From Prevotella sp. UBA1705 (GTDB lineage: Bacteria > Bacteroidota > Bacteroidia > Bacteroidales > Bacteroidaceae): DNA of 9,145 nt. The DNA lies in NCBI GenBank assembly GCA_002317385.1, contig DCJH01000043.1, positions 7,652-16,796 of the forward strand, written 5' to 3'. Of the stretch, positions 1-6,279 are shown in pieces (position 1 is the stretch's first letter; every line of letters starts with the position of its first letter). The notes beneath the pieces were generated by a model. It worked only from the letters and a program-made list of their open reading frames with translations, had not been told where the DNA came from and did not search any database. Made by a program: the position numbers and the translations under genes.

Positions 1-2256
1 TATCTTCTCCTTGATGCCGCCCACCGGAAGCACCTTGCCTCGAAGCGTTATTTCGCCCGTCATGGCTGTGTTCTTGCGCACCTTGCGCTGCGTGATGGCC
101 GATGCAATAGAGGTGGCAATGGTGATGCCTGCCGACGGACCGTCCTTCGGAGTGGCACCTTCGGGCACGTGGATATGGATGTTCCAATTGTCGAAAATGC
201 GTGAGTCGATGTTCAGATTCTCGCTGTGAGCCTTCACGTATTGCAGGGCGATGATGGCACTTTCCTTCATCACGTCGCCCAGATTTCCGGTCAGCGTGAG
301 CTTACCGGCCTTGCCTTTGGAGAGCGATGTCTCGATGAAGAGAATCTCTCCGCCTACGCTTGTCCAGGCCAGTCCGGTCACCACGCCGGCGTAATCGTTG
401 CCCTGATAGATGTCGCGATAGAATGGCGGCTTACCCAGCAGGTCTTCAATCTCCGACGGGTCGATGGTCGTGGCAGGCAGTTCTCCCTCCAGAGCTTTGC
501 GGAAAGCAAGCTTTCGCAGGGCTTTGTTAATCTGCTTTTCCAGTTGTCGCACGCCGCTCTCACGTGTATATTGCTCGATAATCTTTTCCAAAGCCTGCTT
601 GGTAAACTTGAGCTTTGGGTCGTTCTTGTCGAGTCCTGTGTTCTCCAACTCACGGGGAACAAGGTGGCGTTTGGCTATCTCAATCTTCTCCTCGGTGATG
701 TATCCCGACACCTCGATGATCTCCATACGGTCGAGCAGCGGGCGCGGAATGGTGTTGAGGTCGTTGGCAGTGGCAATGAAGAGCGTCTTGGAGAGGTCGT
801 AGTCTACGTCGAGGAAGTTGTCGTGGAAGGCCGAGTTCTGCTCTGGGTCGAGCACTTCGAGCAGTGCCGACGACGGGTCGCCATTGATAGTGTTCTGTGT
901 CACCTTGTCAATCTCATCGAGAATGAATACGGGATTAGACGAGCCAGCCTTCTGAATGCTCTTGATGATGCGGCCCGGCATGGCGCCAACATAGGTTCTT
1001 CGGTGTCCGCGAATCTCACTCTCGTCGTGCAGTCCGCCCAGCGACATGCGCACATACTTGCGTTTCATGGCCGAGGCGATGCTCTTGCCGAGCGATGTCT
1101 TGCCCACGCCCGGAGGACCATAGAGGCAGATGATGGGCGACTTCAGATCGCCGCGCAACTGCAGTACGGCCAGATATTCGAGTATTCGCTCCTTGACTTT
1201 CTCCATGCCGTAGTGGTCTTGGTCGAGCACTTTCTTAGCGCGCTTGAGATCGAGACTATCCTGTGTGTATTTGCCCCAGGGCAGAGCGGTCATCTGTTGC
1301 AGGTAGTTGAGCTGCACGCTATACTCCGGACTCTGTGGGTTAAACATGTCGAGCTTGTCCAGTTCCTTGTAGAATATCTTGGCAATATCCTCCGGCCAGT
1401 TCATCTTCTTGGCCTTGTCGAGCAGCTCGGTCTTCTCAGGCGAGCCGTCGGGACCGCCGAGTTCCTCCTTGATGTTCTTCATCTGCTGCTGCAGGAAGTA
1501 TTCCTTCTGCTGCTCGTCGAGGTCCTCCCGCGTCTTCTGGTGAATCTGATTCTTGAGCTGTTGCAGCTGAATCTCACGGTTCTCAATCTTCAACAGTTCG
1601 ATGATGCGCTCCTTGAGGTTGCCAATTTCGAGCAACTTGATCTTGTCTTTCACCGACAACGGCAGGTTAGTGCACACGAAATTGGTGAACATCACGGGGT
1701 TGGAGAGGTTCTTGATGGTCATCATTATGTCATCAGGAATCTCGTCACTGCTCTTCACAAGCTCCTCTGTCGAGGAGTGCAAATCGTCGACCAAGGTCTT
1801 GAATTCGGAGTCGTTGTCGGCCGGAAGCTCCTCGGGCGAGGGAGTCACGATGCCCTTGTAGTAGGGCTTGATGGCCGTGATGCTCTTGAGCTGACACTTG
1901 CCCAGCGCCTGGAAAATGGCCGTCACGTTGTCTGGTGTGGGCATCTCGATGATGCGCACCAGACGTGCATAGACACCATACTCATAGAGTTCGTTGCCTG
2001 CGGGAGAGTCTATGTCGGAGTTGCGCTGGCAGAATATGGCGCAGATATTGTTCTTGGGGCTCTTGCTCAGCTTCTTGGCCAGGTTCATACTTGCCTTTCG
2101 TCCGATCAGGATGGGTACCAAAACCCCTGGAAAAAGGACCATGTTGCGGGTGGCAAGTACGGGAATCTCATCAGGTGCCGGCGTGTTCAACAGACTGGTA
2201 ATATCACCGTCGAAGTCAGCAAACATCTGTATAGAGGTATTTTGTTTTTTGCTCAT
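1..2256 (-). CDS. lon: Lon ATP-dependent protease (3' end cut by window edge)
   Basis: ATP-dependent cytosolic serine protease (LonA, family S16) that degrades misfolded and short-lived regulatory proteins. Reading leftward from the ATG at 2256-2254 gives 752 codons with no stop; perhaps 60-80 C-terminal residues lie beyond position 1, as Bacteroidota Lon is usually about 800-830 residues. The N-terminal substrate-binding domain opens with IPVLATRNMVLFPG (residues 31-44). A coiled, Gln/Lys-rich stretch follows around residues 210-260. The AAA+ module has Walker A GPPGVGKT (380-387, K386) and Walker B ILDEID (D447, E448). The protease domain has PKDGPSAG with catalytic Ser708. Lys751 sits 43 residues later, the spacing known for Lon Ser/Lys dyads, at the last-but-one codon visible. 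The gene is divergent from trmN6. I see no HrcA/CIRCE or similar heat-shock operator upstream. Nothing suggests decay; truncation is only by the window edge. Confidence 0.98.
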   Translation of the reverse strand, partial: MSKKQNTSIQMFADFDGDITSLLNTPAPDEIPVLATRNMVLFPGVLVPILIGRKASMNLAKKLSKSPKNNICAIFCQRNSDIDSPAGNELYEYGVYARLVRIIEMPTPDNVTAIFQALGKCQLKSITAIKPYYKGIVTPSPEELPADNDSEFKTLVDDLHSSTEELVKSSDEIPDDIMMTIKNLSNPVMFTNFVCTNLPLSVKDKIKLLEIGNLKERIIELLKIENREIQLQQLKNQIHQKTREDLDEQQKEYFLQQQMKNIKEELGGPDGSPEKTELLDKAKKMNWPEDIAKIFYKELDKLDMFNPQSPEYSVQLNYLQQMTALPWGKYTQDSLDLKRAKKVLDQDHYGMEKVKERILEYLAVLQLRGDLKSPIICLYGPPGVGKTSLGKSIASAMKRKYVRMSLGGLHDESEIRGHRRTYVGAMPGRIIKSIQKAGSSNPVFILDEIDKVTQNTINGDPSSALLEVLDPEQNSAFHDNFLDVDYDLSKTLFIATANDLNTIPRPLLDRMEIIEVSGYITEEKIEIAKRHLVPRELENTGLDKNDPKLKFTKQALEKIIEQYTRESGVRQLEKQINKALRKLAFRKALEGELPATTIDPSEIEDLLGKPPFYRDIYQGNDYAGVVTGLAWTSVGGEILFIETSLSKGKAGKLTLTGNLGDVMKESAIIALQYVKAHSENLNIDSRIFDNWNIHIHVPEGATPKDGPSAGITIATSIASAITQRKVRKNTAMTGEITLRGKVLPVGGIKEKI

Positions 2257-2325
2257 TGTTGGATTCTGAAACAGTTTTTGAAGTGGAAATCAACTTGCGG
2301 GGGTGCTACTTTCTATATTATCCTG

Positions 2326-2333
2326 CAAAGTTA
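2326..2333 (-). promoter_or_regulatory. Putative -7 promoter element of lon
   Basis: TAACTTTG on the minus strand matches the Bacteroidota -7 consensus TAnnTTTG exactly. It lies about 70 nt before the lon start, giving a leader of roughly 60 nt. I do not find a convincing -33 TTG at the usual distance. Confidence 0.55.
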
Positions 2334-2430
2334 CGAATAATATCGCATATAATAGGTGGTTGTACCCATAAAAATTGTTGGTATCGCCGGTCATGGCAAA
2401 ATATATTGGTCGGGGCGGCGTTAAAACGAT

Positions 2431-3126
2431 ATGTCAGAAGGATTCAGCTTTCAGCAGTTCGATGTGAGGCACGACCGGTGTGCCATGAAGATAGGAACCG
2501 ATGGTGTGCTCGTTGGGGCATGGGCCCACGGCGGCAGCCGCATGCTCGACCTCGGTGCAGGCAGTGGGCTCATCGCACTGATGTTGGCGCAGCGATTTCC
2601 ACATTCCACGGTCGACGGCGTGGAGCTCGATCCGCAGGCCGCCTCGCAGGCACGCGACAATGTGCGGGCCTCGCCCTTTGCCCATCGGATTAGTATCCAC
2701 ACCAACGCCTTCCAGCATTTTCAGCCCGCGGTGCCCTACGACGCCATCGTTTCCAACCCTCCTTTCTTTCTCAACGCTCTGCAGACGCCCGACGAGACGC
2801 GCGCGGCGGCCCGACACGCACAGGCCGATTTCTTCAAAGACTTGTTCCGTTTCGTGCGCCATTGGCTACTGCCTACAGGCGAGGTGAGTCTCATTGTGCC
2901 CAGGGGGAGCGTCTCGCCGATAGCCGACGAGGCCTATCTGGCCGGACTTTTCCTATCCCGACTCATCGCCGTGAGGACCAAACCGACGAAGCCCGTGGAG
3001 CGTTGCCTCATTGCTTTCTCGAAGCAACGACAAGGCTATCCGGAGCTGGGCGAGGTGTGCCTGCTGCAGGATGATGGGTCGAAAAGTGCATGGTACGATG
3101 AGATTACCCACGACTTTTATAGGTAA
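2431..3126 (+). CDS. trmN6: tRNA1(Val) (adenine(37)-N6)-methyltransferase, TrmN6/YfiC family
   Basis: SAM-dependent methyltransferase expected to N6-methylate A37 of a tRNA, as E. coli YfiC/TrmN6 does on tRNA1(Val). The protein has 231 residues, slightly below the E. coli length of about 245. The N-terminal FSFQQF...DRCAMKIGTDGVLVGAW (within residues 5-31) is the family signature. The SAM-binding motif I is LDLGAGSG (39-46), and an acidic ribose-binding residue follows in GVELDP (E65, D67). The amino-methyltransferase motif IV is NPPFF (109-113). The start at 2431 is favoured because it puts the FxFxQF motif at the usual place near the N-terminus; the longer overlapping frame from 2256 is a different reading frame. 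The gene is divergent from lon and converges on the lipid kinase gene, 39 bp away. The upstream region has only a near-match -7 element (TATATTGG, 2402-2409), so its promoter is unclear. The exact tRNA target in this organism is inferred from homology. Confidence 0.93.
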   Translation: MSEGFSFQQFDVRHDRCAMKIGTDGVLVGAWAHGGSRMLDLGAGSGLIALMLAQRFPHSTVDGVELDPQAASQARDNVRASPFAHRISIHTNAFQHFQPAVPYDAIVSNPPFFLNALQTPDETRAAARHAQADFFKDLFRFVRHWLLPTGEVSLIVPRGSVSPIADEAYLAGLFLSRLIAVRTKPTKPVERCLIAFSKQRQGYPELGEVCLLQDDGSKSAWYDEITHDFYR

Positions 3127-3165
3127 TCTTCCTTTTTTGGATTGTTTGCTCCTATTCTCGGGCCA

Positions 3166-4209
3166 TCAGATGCTCGGCAAACGACGCTCTATCTTCTTCT
3201 GAATCAGTTTGGTGAGTGCTATGCCCCGCTGGGTGCGTCGGGCGATACCCGAGCGTATGTCGTTGATTTCGTTAAACAGTTCTGCGGCAGCTGTCTGTAT
3301 GGCGTTGGGCTGACGCTCGCTCTTGTCGCCCTCAGGGTTCACCACGATGCGTATGCCTTTCTCCTCCAAGTGGATGTCGATGTCCTCGCCTGTCATCACC
3401 GGGTCGCCGTCGTAATGAATTACTCCTGGCTGAGAACGGTGTATGTGCAGGTGCTTGGTCTGGAAAGTCTTGATCTTGGAATTAAGGTCAAGCGTCTTGC
3501 TGAACATGTCGATGGCAATCTGCGGCGCCTCGATCACGTCGAAAGGCTCCATGATAATCACGTCCATCAGGCCGTCGCTCATCGAGGCCTGCGGCGCGAT
3601 ATAGGCGTTGTTGCCATATTGCGACGCATTGGCACACGAGATGAGGAAGGCCTTGTGCACCATGGTGTCGCCGTCTTCGGATATCTCGTAGGTCTCAGGC
3701 TTGTATTTCACGCCTTCCTCCAGCACCTTCTGGATATAGGTTATGGCCCCTCGTTTGCCCGTCTCGGCAAACTTCAGGCTTACAAATGCGTCGAATCCCA
3801 TGCCGCAGGTGCAGAAGAATGGGTAGTCGTTGATAACGCCGTAGTCGAGCTCGTGAATCTCGCAGCGGTTGATAATCTCTATGCTTTTCTTGATGGTGAG
3901 AGGGATGAGCAGATGGCGCGCCAACCCATTGCCCGAGCCAGAAGGGATGATGGCCAGGGCTGTAGGCGTGTGCACCAGGGCCCGTGCCACCTCGTTCACG
4001 GTGCCGTCGCCACCAATAGCCACCACAATATCGGTGCCGGCGTCGACGGCCTCACGGGCCAATACCGTAGCATGTCCGGCGTATTCGGTGTCTCGGATGG
4101 TATAATCGAATTGGTCGCCGTCTATATACTTCTCAATCTTCTCCGGGATATGGTCCTTCGCCGCCGTTCCGGAAATAGGATTAATAATGAATAATAGTTT
4201 CTTTTTCAT
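3166..4209 (-). CDS. Lipid kinase of the diacylglycerol/sphingosine kinase family (YegS/DgkB-like)
   Basis: A soluble or membrane-associated kinase that phosphorylates a lipid hydroxyl group using ATP. The protein has 347 residues, somewhat longer than typical YegS/DgkB proteins (about 300). The catalytic (DAGK_cat) domain begins at once with FIINPISG (7-14). It continues with the nucleotide-binding motif GGDGTVNEV (66-74) and the substrate-loop motif IPSGSGNGLAR (88-98), the three hallmarks of the family. The C-terminal beta-sandwich half carries SDGLMDV and YDGDP, both typical. A basic tail of about 45 residues follows the fold (Arg/Lys-rich, ending KKIERRLPSI) and may bind membrane; this is an inference. 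The gene is divergent from spt, which makes a sphingoid base or diacylglycerol equally plausible substrates; sequence alone cannot decide between them. The ATG at 4209-4207 puts the NPISG motif at residue 10, as usual. Confidence 0.93.
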   Translation of the reverse strand: MKKKLLFIINPISGTAAKDHIPEKIEKYIDGDQFDYTIRDTEYAGHATVLAREAVDAGTDIVVAIGGDGTVNEVARALVHTPTALAIIPSGSGNGLARHLLIPLTIKKSIEIINRCEIHELDYGVINDYPFFCTCGMGFDAFVSLKFAETGKRGAITYIQKVLEEGVKYKPETYEISEDGDTMVHKAFLISCANASQYGNNAYIAPQASMSDGLMDVIIMEPFDVIEAPQIAIDMFSKTLDLNSKIKTFQTKHLHIHRSQPGVIHYDGDPVMTGEDIDIHLEEKGIRIVVNPEGDKSERQPNAIQTAAAELFNEINDIRSGIARRTQRGIALTKLIQKKIERRLPSI

Positions 4210-4229
4210 GCTACGAACATTTCACTTCG

Positions 4230-4237
4230 CAAATTTA
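4230..4237 (-). promoter_or_regulatory. Putative -7 promoter element of the lipid kinase gene
   Basis: TAAATTTG on the minus strand is an exact TAnnTTTG match, 20 nt before the kinase ATG, implying a leader of about 10-15 nt. The -33 element is not recognisable; the upstream stretch is A/T-rich. Confidence 0.55.
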
Positions 4238-4331
4238 CTGAATTTCTATTGATAATCAGTTTTATTTGTTTCCATTTTTTGATTAATTGACGATTTCTTG
4301 GTTTTTTCGCACCGTTCTAAGTTTTCTTTTG

Positions 4332-4339
4332 TATCTTTG
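4332..4339 (+). promoter_or_regulatory. Putative -7 promoter element of spt
   Basis: TATCTTTG matches TAnnTTTG exactly and lies 46 nt before the chosen spt start. If used, transcription starts around 4346. That places the in-frame upstream ATG at 4287 outside the transcript and supports the start at 4386. Confidence 0.6.
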
Positions 4340-4385
4340 CAGCCTAATTCATAACACTGTAGATAGTTCTACACCTATTATTAAA

Positions 4386-5573
4386 ATGGGACAGTTACAA
4401 GAGAAGTACAAAAACTACCGCTTGCCGCAGCAGTATATGGAGGCAGGCGTATACCCCTATTTTAGAGAAATCACAAGCAAACAAGGTCCTGAAGTGACCA
4501 TGGCCGGCCACAGGGTGCTGATGTTTGGCAGCAATGCCTATACCGGACTCACTGGCGACGACCGCATCATCGAGGCTGCCAAGCAGGCGCTCGACAAGTA
4601 TGGCTCGGGCTGCGCAGGTAGCCGTTTCCTCAACGGAACGCTCGATCTGCACGTGCAGTTAGAGAAGGAACTTGCTGCTTTTGAGCACAAAGACGACGCG
4701 CTGTGCTTTTCTACCGGATTCACTGTCAACTCCGGTGTTATCCCTTCCATCGTAGGCCGTGGCGACTATGTGATCTGCGACGACCGCGACCACGCCTCCA
4801 TTGTAGACGGACGTCGCCTGAGTTTCGCCACCCAGCTGCACTATAAGCACAATGATATGGAAGACTTGGAGCGTGTGCTCCAGAAGCTTCCCCAGGAGGC
4901 CATCAAGCTGATTGTGGTAGACGGCGTGTTCTCCATGGAGGGCGATCTCTGCAAATTGCCCGAGATCGTTGAGCTGAAGCATAAGTACAACTGCTCGATC
5001 ATGGTCGATGAGGCCCACGGACTTGGCGTGTTCGGCGAGCAGGGACGTGGCGTTTGCCATCATTTCGGACTCCAGGACGAGGTAGATCTCGTCATGGGCA
5101 CCTTCTCCAAGAGCCTTGCCTCTATCGGCGGATTCATCGCAGGCGACGCCGATACCATCAATTTCCTGCGCCACACCAGCCGCACCTACATCTTCTCGGC
5201 CAGCGACACGCCAGCCGCCACGGCTGCTGCCCTCGAAGCCCTGCATATCATCCAGCAGGAGCCCGAGCGCATACAGCATCTCTGGGATGTGACCAACTAC
5301 GCCCTGAAGCGTTTCCGTGAGGAGGGCTTCGAGATTGGCGAGACCGAGAGTCCCATCATTCCGCTCTATGTGCGCGATATCGACAAGACATTCCTCGTAA
5401 CCAAACTGGCTTTCGATGCCGGCGTGTTCATCAATCCGGTGATACCTCCCGCTTGTGCTCCGCAGGACACTTTGGTGCGCTTTGCCCTCATGGCCTCTCA
5501 CACACAGGAGCATGTGGAGCGTGGCGTAGAGATTCTCAAGAATATCTTCAAGGAACAGGGCATCATTCAATAA
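4386..5573 (+). CDS. spt: Serine palmitoyltransferase (PLP-dependent alpha-oxoamine synthase)
   Basis: Condenses L-serine with a long-chain acyl-CoA to give 3-ketosphinganine, the first committed step of sphingolipid synthesis, in the cytoplasm. The 395-residue protein closely resembles, as I remember it, the Bacteroides SPT along its whole length. It shares GVYPYFREI, FGSNAYTGLTG, KYGSGCAGSRFLNGT and the C-terminal FINPVIPPACAPQDT. PLP-site residues visible are His136 in DRDHAS (stacks on the cofactor), Asp208 and His211 in VDEAHG, and the Schiff-base Lys242 in GTFSKS. The close relatives 2-amino-3-ketobutyrate CoA ligase (Kbl) and 8-amino-7-oxononanoate synthase (BioF) share this fold, but the overall sequence favours SPT. 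The frame stays open upstream to an ATG at 4287. I chose 4386 because MGQLQEKY matches the family N-terminus, because the upstream extension is hydrophobic and unlike the family, and because it would precede the likely transcription start. The gene is monocistronic, ending at a strong terminator. Confidence 0.95.
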   Translation: MGQLQEKYKNYRLPQQYMEAGVYPYFREITSKQGPEVTMAGHRVLMFGSNAYTGLTGDDRIIEAAKQALDKYGSGCAGSRFLNGTLDLHVQLEKELAAFEHKDDALCFSTGFTVNSGVIPSIVGRGDYVICDDRDHASIVDGRRLSFATQLHYKHNDMEDLERVLQKLPQEAIKLIVVDGVFSMEGDLCKLPEIVELKHKYNCSIMVDEAHGLGVFGEQGRGVCHHFGLQDEVDLVMGTFSKSLASIGGFIAGDADTINFLRHTSRTYIFSASDTPAATAAALEALHIIQQEPERIQHLWDVTNYALKRFREEGFEIGETESPIIPLYVRDIDKTFLVTKLAFDAGVFINPVIPPACAPQDTLVRFALMASHTQEHVERGVEILKNIFKEQGIIQ

Positions 5574-5595
5574 GGTGCCGTTTCCTCAAAACAAT

Positions 5596-5630
5596 AACGC
5601 ATTCCATCAGCCGATGGAATGCGTTTTTTT
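5596..5630 (+). terminator. Intrinsic terminator of spt
   Basis: A perfect 11-bp stem, CGCATTCCATC / GATGGAATGCG (5598-5608 and 5613-5623), closes a 4-nt AGCC loop. Flanking AA and TT extend it to 13 bp, and seven T follow (5624-5630). It starts 22 nt after the spt stop codon. Confidence 0.93.
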
Positions 5631-5692
5631 ATGTCTCTCGACAGCCATTGCGGGCCGTCGTTCACCTTTCCTTTCTGTCCTAATCGCTCAGT

Positions 5693-5709
5693 CTGCCCAC
5701 GTTGGGCAG
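5693..5709. other. Short perfect hairpin downstream of the His-rich gene
   Basis: CTGCCCA (5693-5699) and TGGGCAG (5703-5709) form a 7-bp GC-rich stem around a 3-nt loop. It lies 17 bp past the stop codon of the minus-strand small gene, where a terminator or 3'-end stabiliser would be expected. There is no T tract on either strand, so it is not a canonical intrinsic terminator. Confidence 0.4.
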
Positions 5710-5725
5710 GCCTCGGAGTCGTCGT

Positions 5726-5920
5726 CTACTCGTTGGTATAGAGCCACACCACAGCCAGAATGATGATGATGGCCAGGATGCAACCTACCGTGAAGAGCAG
5801 ATTGGATAATATTTTCTTGTTTCTGCTGGCCTTCAGCTGCCGCTCACGAAAGCGGTCGGAGTCGTCCTTGCGGTGGCGATGATGGTGATGGTGGTGAACT
5901 TCTTGATTTTCTTCAGCCAT
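5726..5920 (-). CDS. Small single-pass membrane protein with a hexahistidine stretch
   Basis: I do not recognise this 64-residue protein as a named family. It has an acidic start (MAEENQE), then six consecutive histidines at residues 9-14 and another at 16. A highly charged, mainly basic segment follows (about 15-36, RHRKDD...RFRERQLK...RNKK). One strongly hydrophobic helix spans about residues 37-61, and the last residues are TNE. By the positive-inside rule the charged N-terminal part should be cytoplasmic and the C-terminus just outside. The His run uses mixed codons (CAC CAC CAT CAC CAT CAT), so it is not a simple DNA slippage tract. A perfect -7 element lies 36 nt before the ATG at 5920-5918, which supports it being a real gene. 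Metal binding or chaperoning is conceivable from the histidines, but that is inference. It could also be a small subunit of an unidentified membrane complex. Confidence 0.8.
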   Translation of the reverse strand: MAEENQEVHHHHHHRHRKDDSDRFRERQLKASRNKKILSNLLFTVGCILAIIIILAVVWLYTNE

Positions 5921-5955
5921 TGTCTTGCATTATTACATAATTGATAAATCTGTTG

Positions 5956-5963
5956 CAAAGGTA
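5956..5963 (-). promoter_or_regulatory. Putative -7 promoter element of the His-rich membrane protein gene
   Basis: TACCTTTG on the minus strand is an exact TAnnTTTG match, ending 35 nt before the ATG. This gives a leader of about 25-30 nt. No clear -33 TTG at standard spacing. Confidence 0.55.
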
Positions 5964-6279
5964 CTAAAATTAAGGGGCGTATCCGGCATTTTGCAAATAT
6001 TTAACATTTTCCAAGATTTTATGCGGCCACTTTCTCCATCATCTTCTTCCCTCATTTCTATCTTGTTCATTTTCAATCTTATACCCATCCTGTTTCCACC
6101 AGATTATAGTCCTTTCGCCATCTCTACCTTTTCGCCTCACGATTCGTACCTTTTCGCGTCGCGATTACTACCTAATCCTCGCACGATTACTACCTCATCC
6201 TCCAGCGGCCTCTGTGTCGGCTGTGGGAGGAGGGTTCCAAGTTTTCCGGAAAATACGTTCCTGAGTCATACCTGAGAGC
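5964..6279. other. Gene-free stretch between the His-rich gene and prsW
   Basis: The whole gap is 5921-6279. It carries the promoter of the small gene on its left and the 22-bp tandem repeats (6118-6205) in the middle. A perfect 12-bp palindrome TTTTCCGGAAAA lies at 6242-6253, shortly after the prsW stop on the minus strand. A plus-strand open frame (5925-6275) crosses it, but its Ser/Pro/Phe-rich translation looks like non-coding sequence. I see no RNA gene that I can name. Confidence 0.6.
6118..6205. repeat. 22-bp tandem repeat array, four copies plus a degenerate fifth
   Basis: Four units sit in exact 22-bp register: 6118-6139, 6140-6161, 6162-6183 and 6184-6205. The last two share CGATTACTACCT.ATCCTC, with one mismatch in the first 19 bases. 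The first two share TACCTTTTCGC.TC. All four share the core ..AT..[CG]TACCT or its ACTACCT variant. A weaker copy lies just left (about 6101-6118, GATTATAGTCCTTTCGC). The period is not a multiple of three, so it is not a coding repeat. It sits downstream of prsW and upstream of the His-rich gene's promoter. Confidence 0.8.

Noticed and set aside
226..2340. 704-codon open frame on the plus strand, antisense to lon
   Set aside because: The minus strand encodes full-length, motif-complete Lon here. The antisense translation is Leu/Val/His-rich with no recognisable domain and runs past the lon start into the AT-rich gap. Long antisense frames arise when codons such as TTA, CTA and TCA are rare in the sense gene.
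2256..2693. 145-codon plus-strand frame overlapping the start of trmN6
   Set aside because: It is out of frame with the clear methyltransferase; the product is Arg/Cys/Trp-rich and unrecognisable.
3142..4194. 350-codon plus-strand frame antisense to the lipid kinase
   Set aside because: The kinase on the other strand has all family motifs; the antisense product resembles nothing and has no promoter element in front.
4287..4385. Upstream extension of spt by 33 residues, hydrophobic and signal-like
   Set aside because: It precedes and spans the likely -7 element, is unlike the SPT family N-terminus, and SPT is a cytoplasmic enzyme; the start at 4386 fits better.
4659..5570. 303-codon minus-strand frame antisense to spt
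   Set aside because: spt is unambiguous on the plus strand; this frame is a codon-bias shadow.
6118..6205. Repeats considered as a CRISPR array
   Set aside because: The units are directly adjacent with no unique spacers, are imperfect, and no cas gene is present.
5925..6275. 116-codon plus-strand frame in the gap right of the His-rich gene
   Set aside because: It includes the tandem repeats and the opposing gene's promoter, and the composition is Ser/Pro/Phe-rich with no motif; non-coding is more likely.
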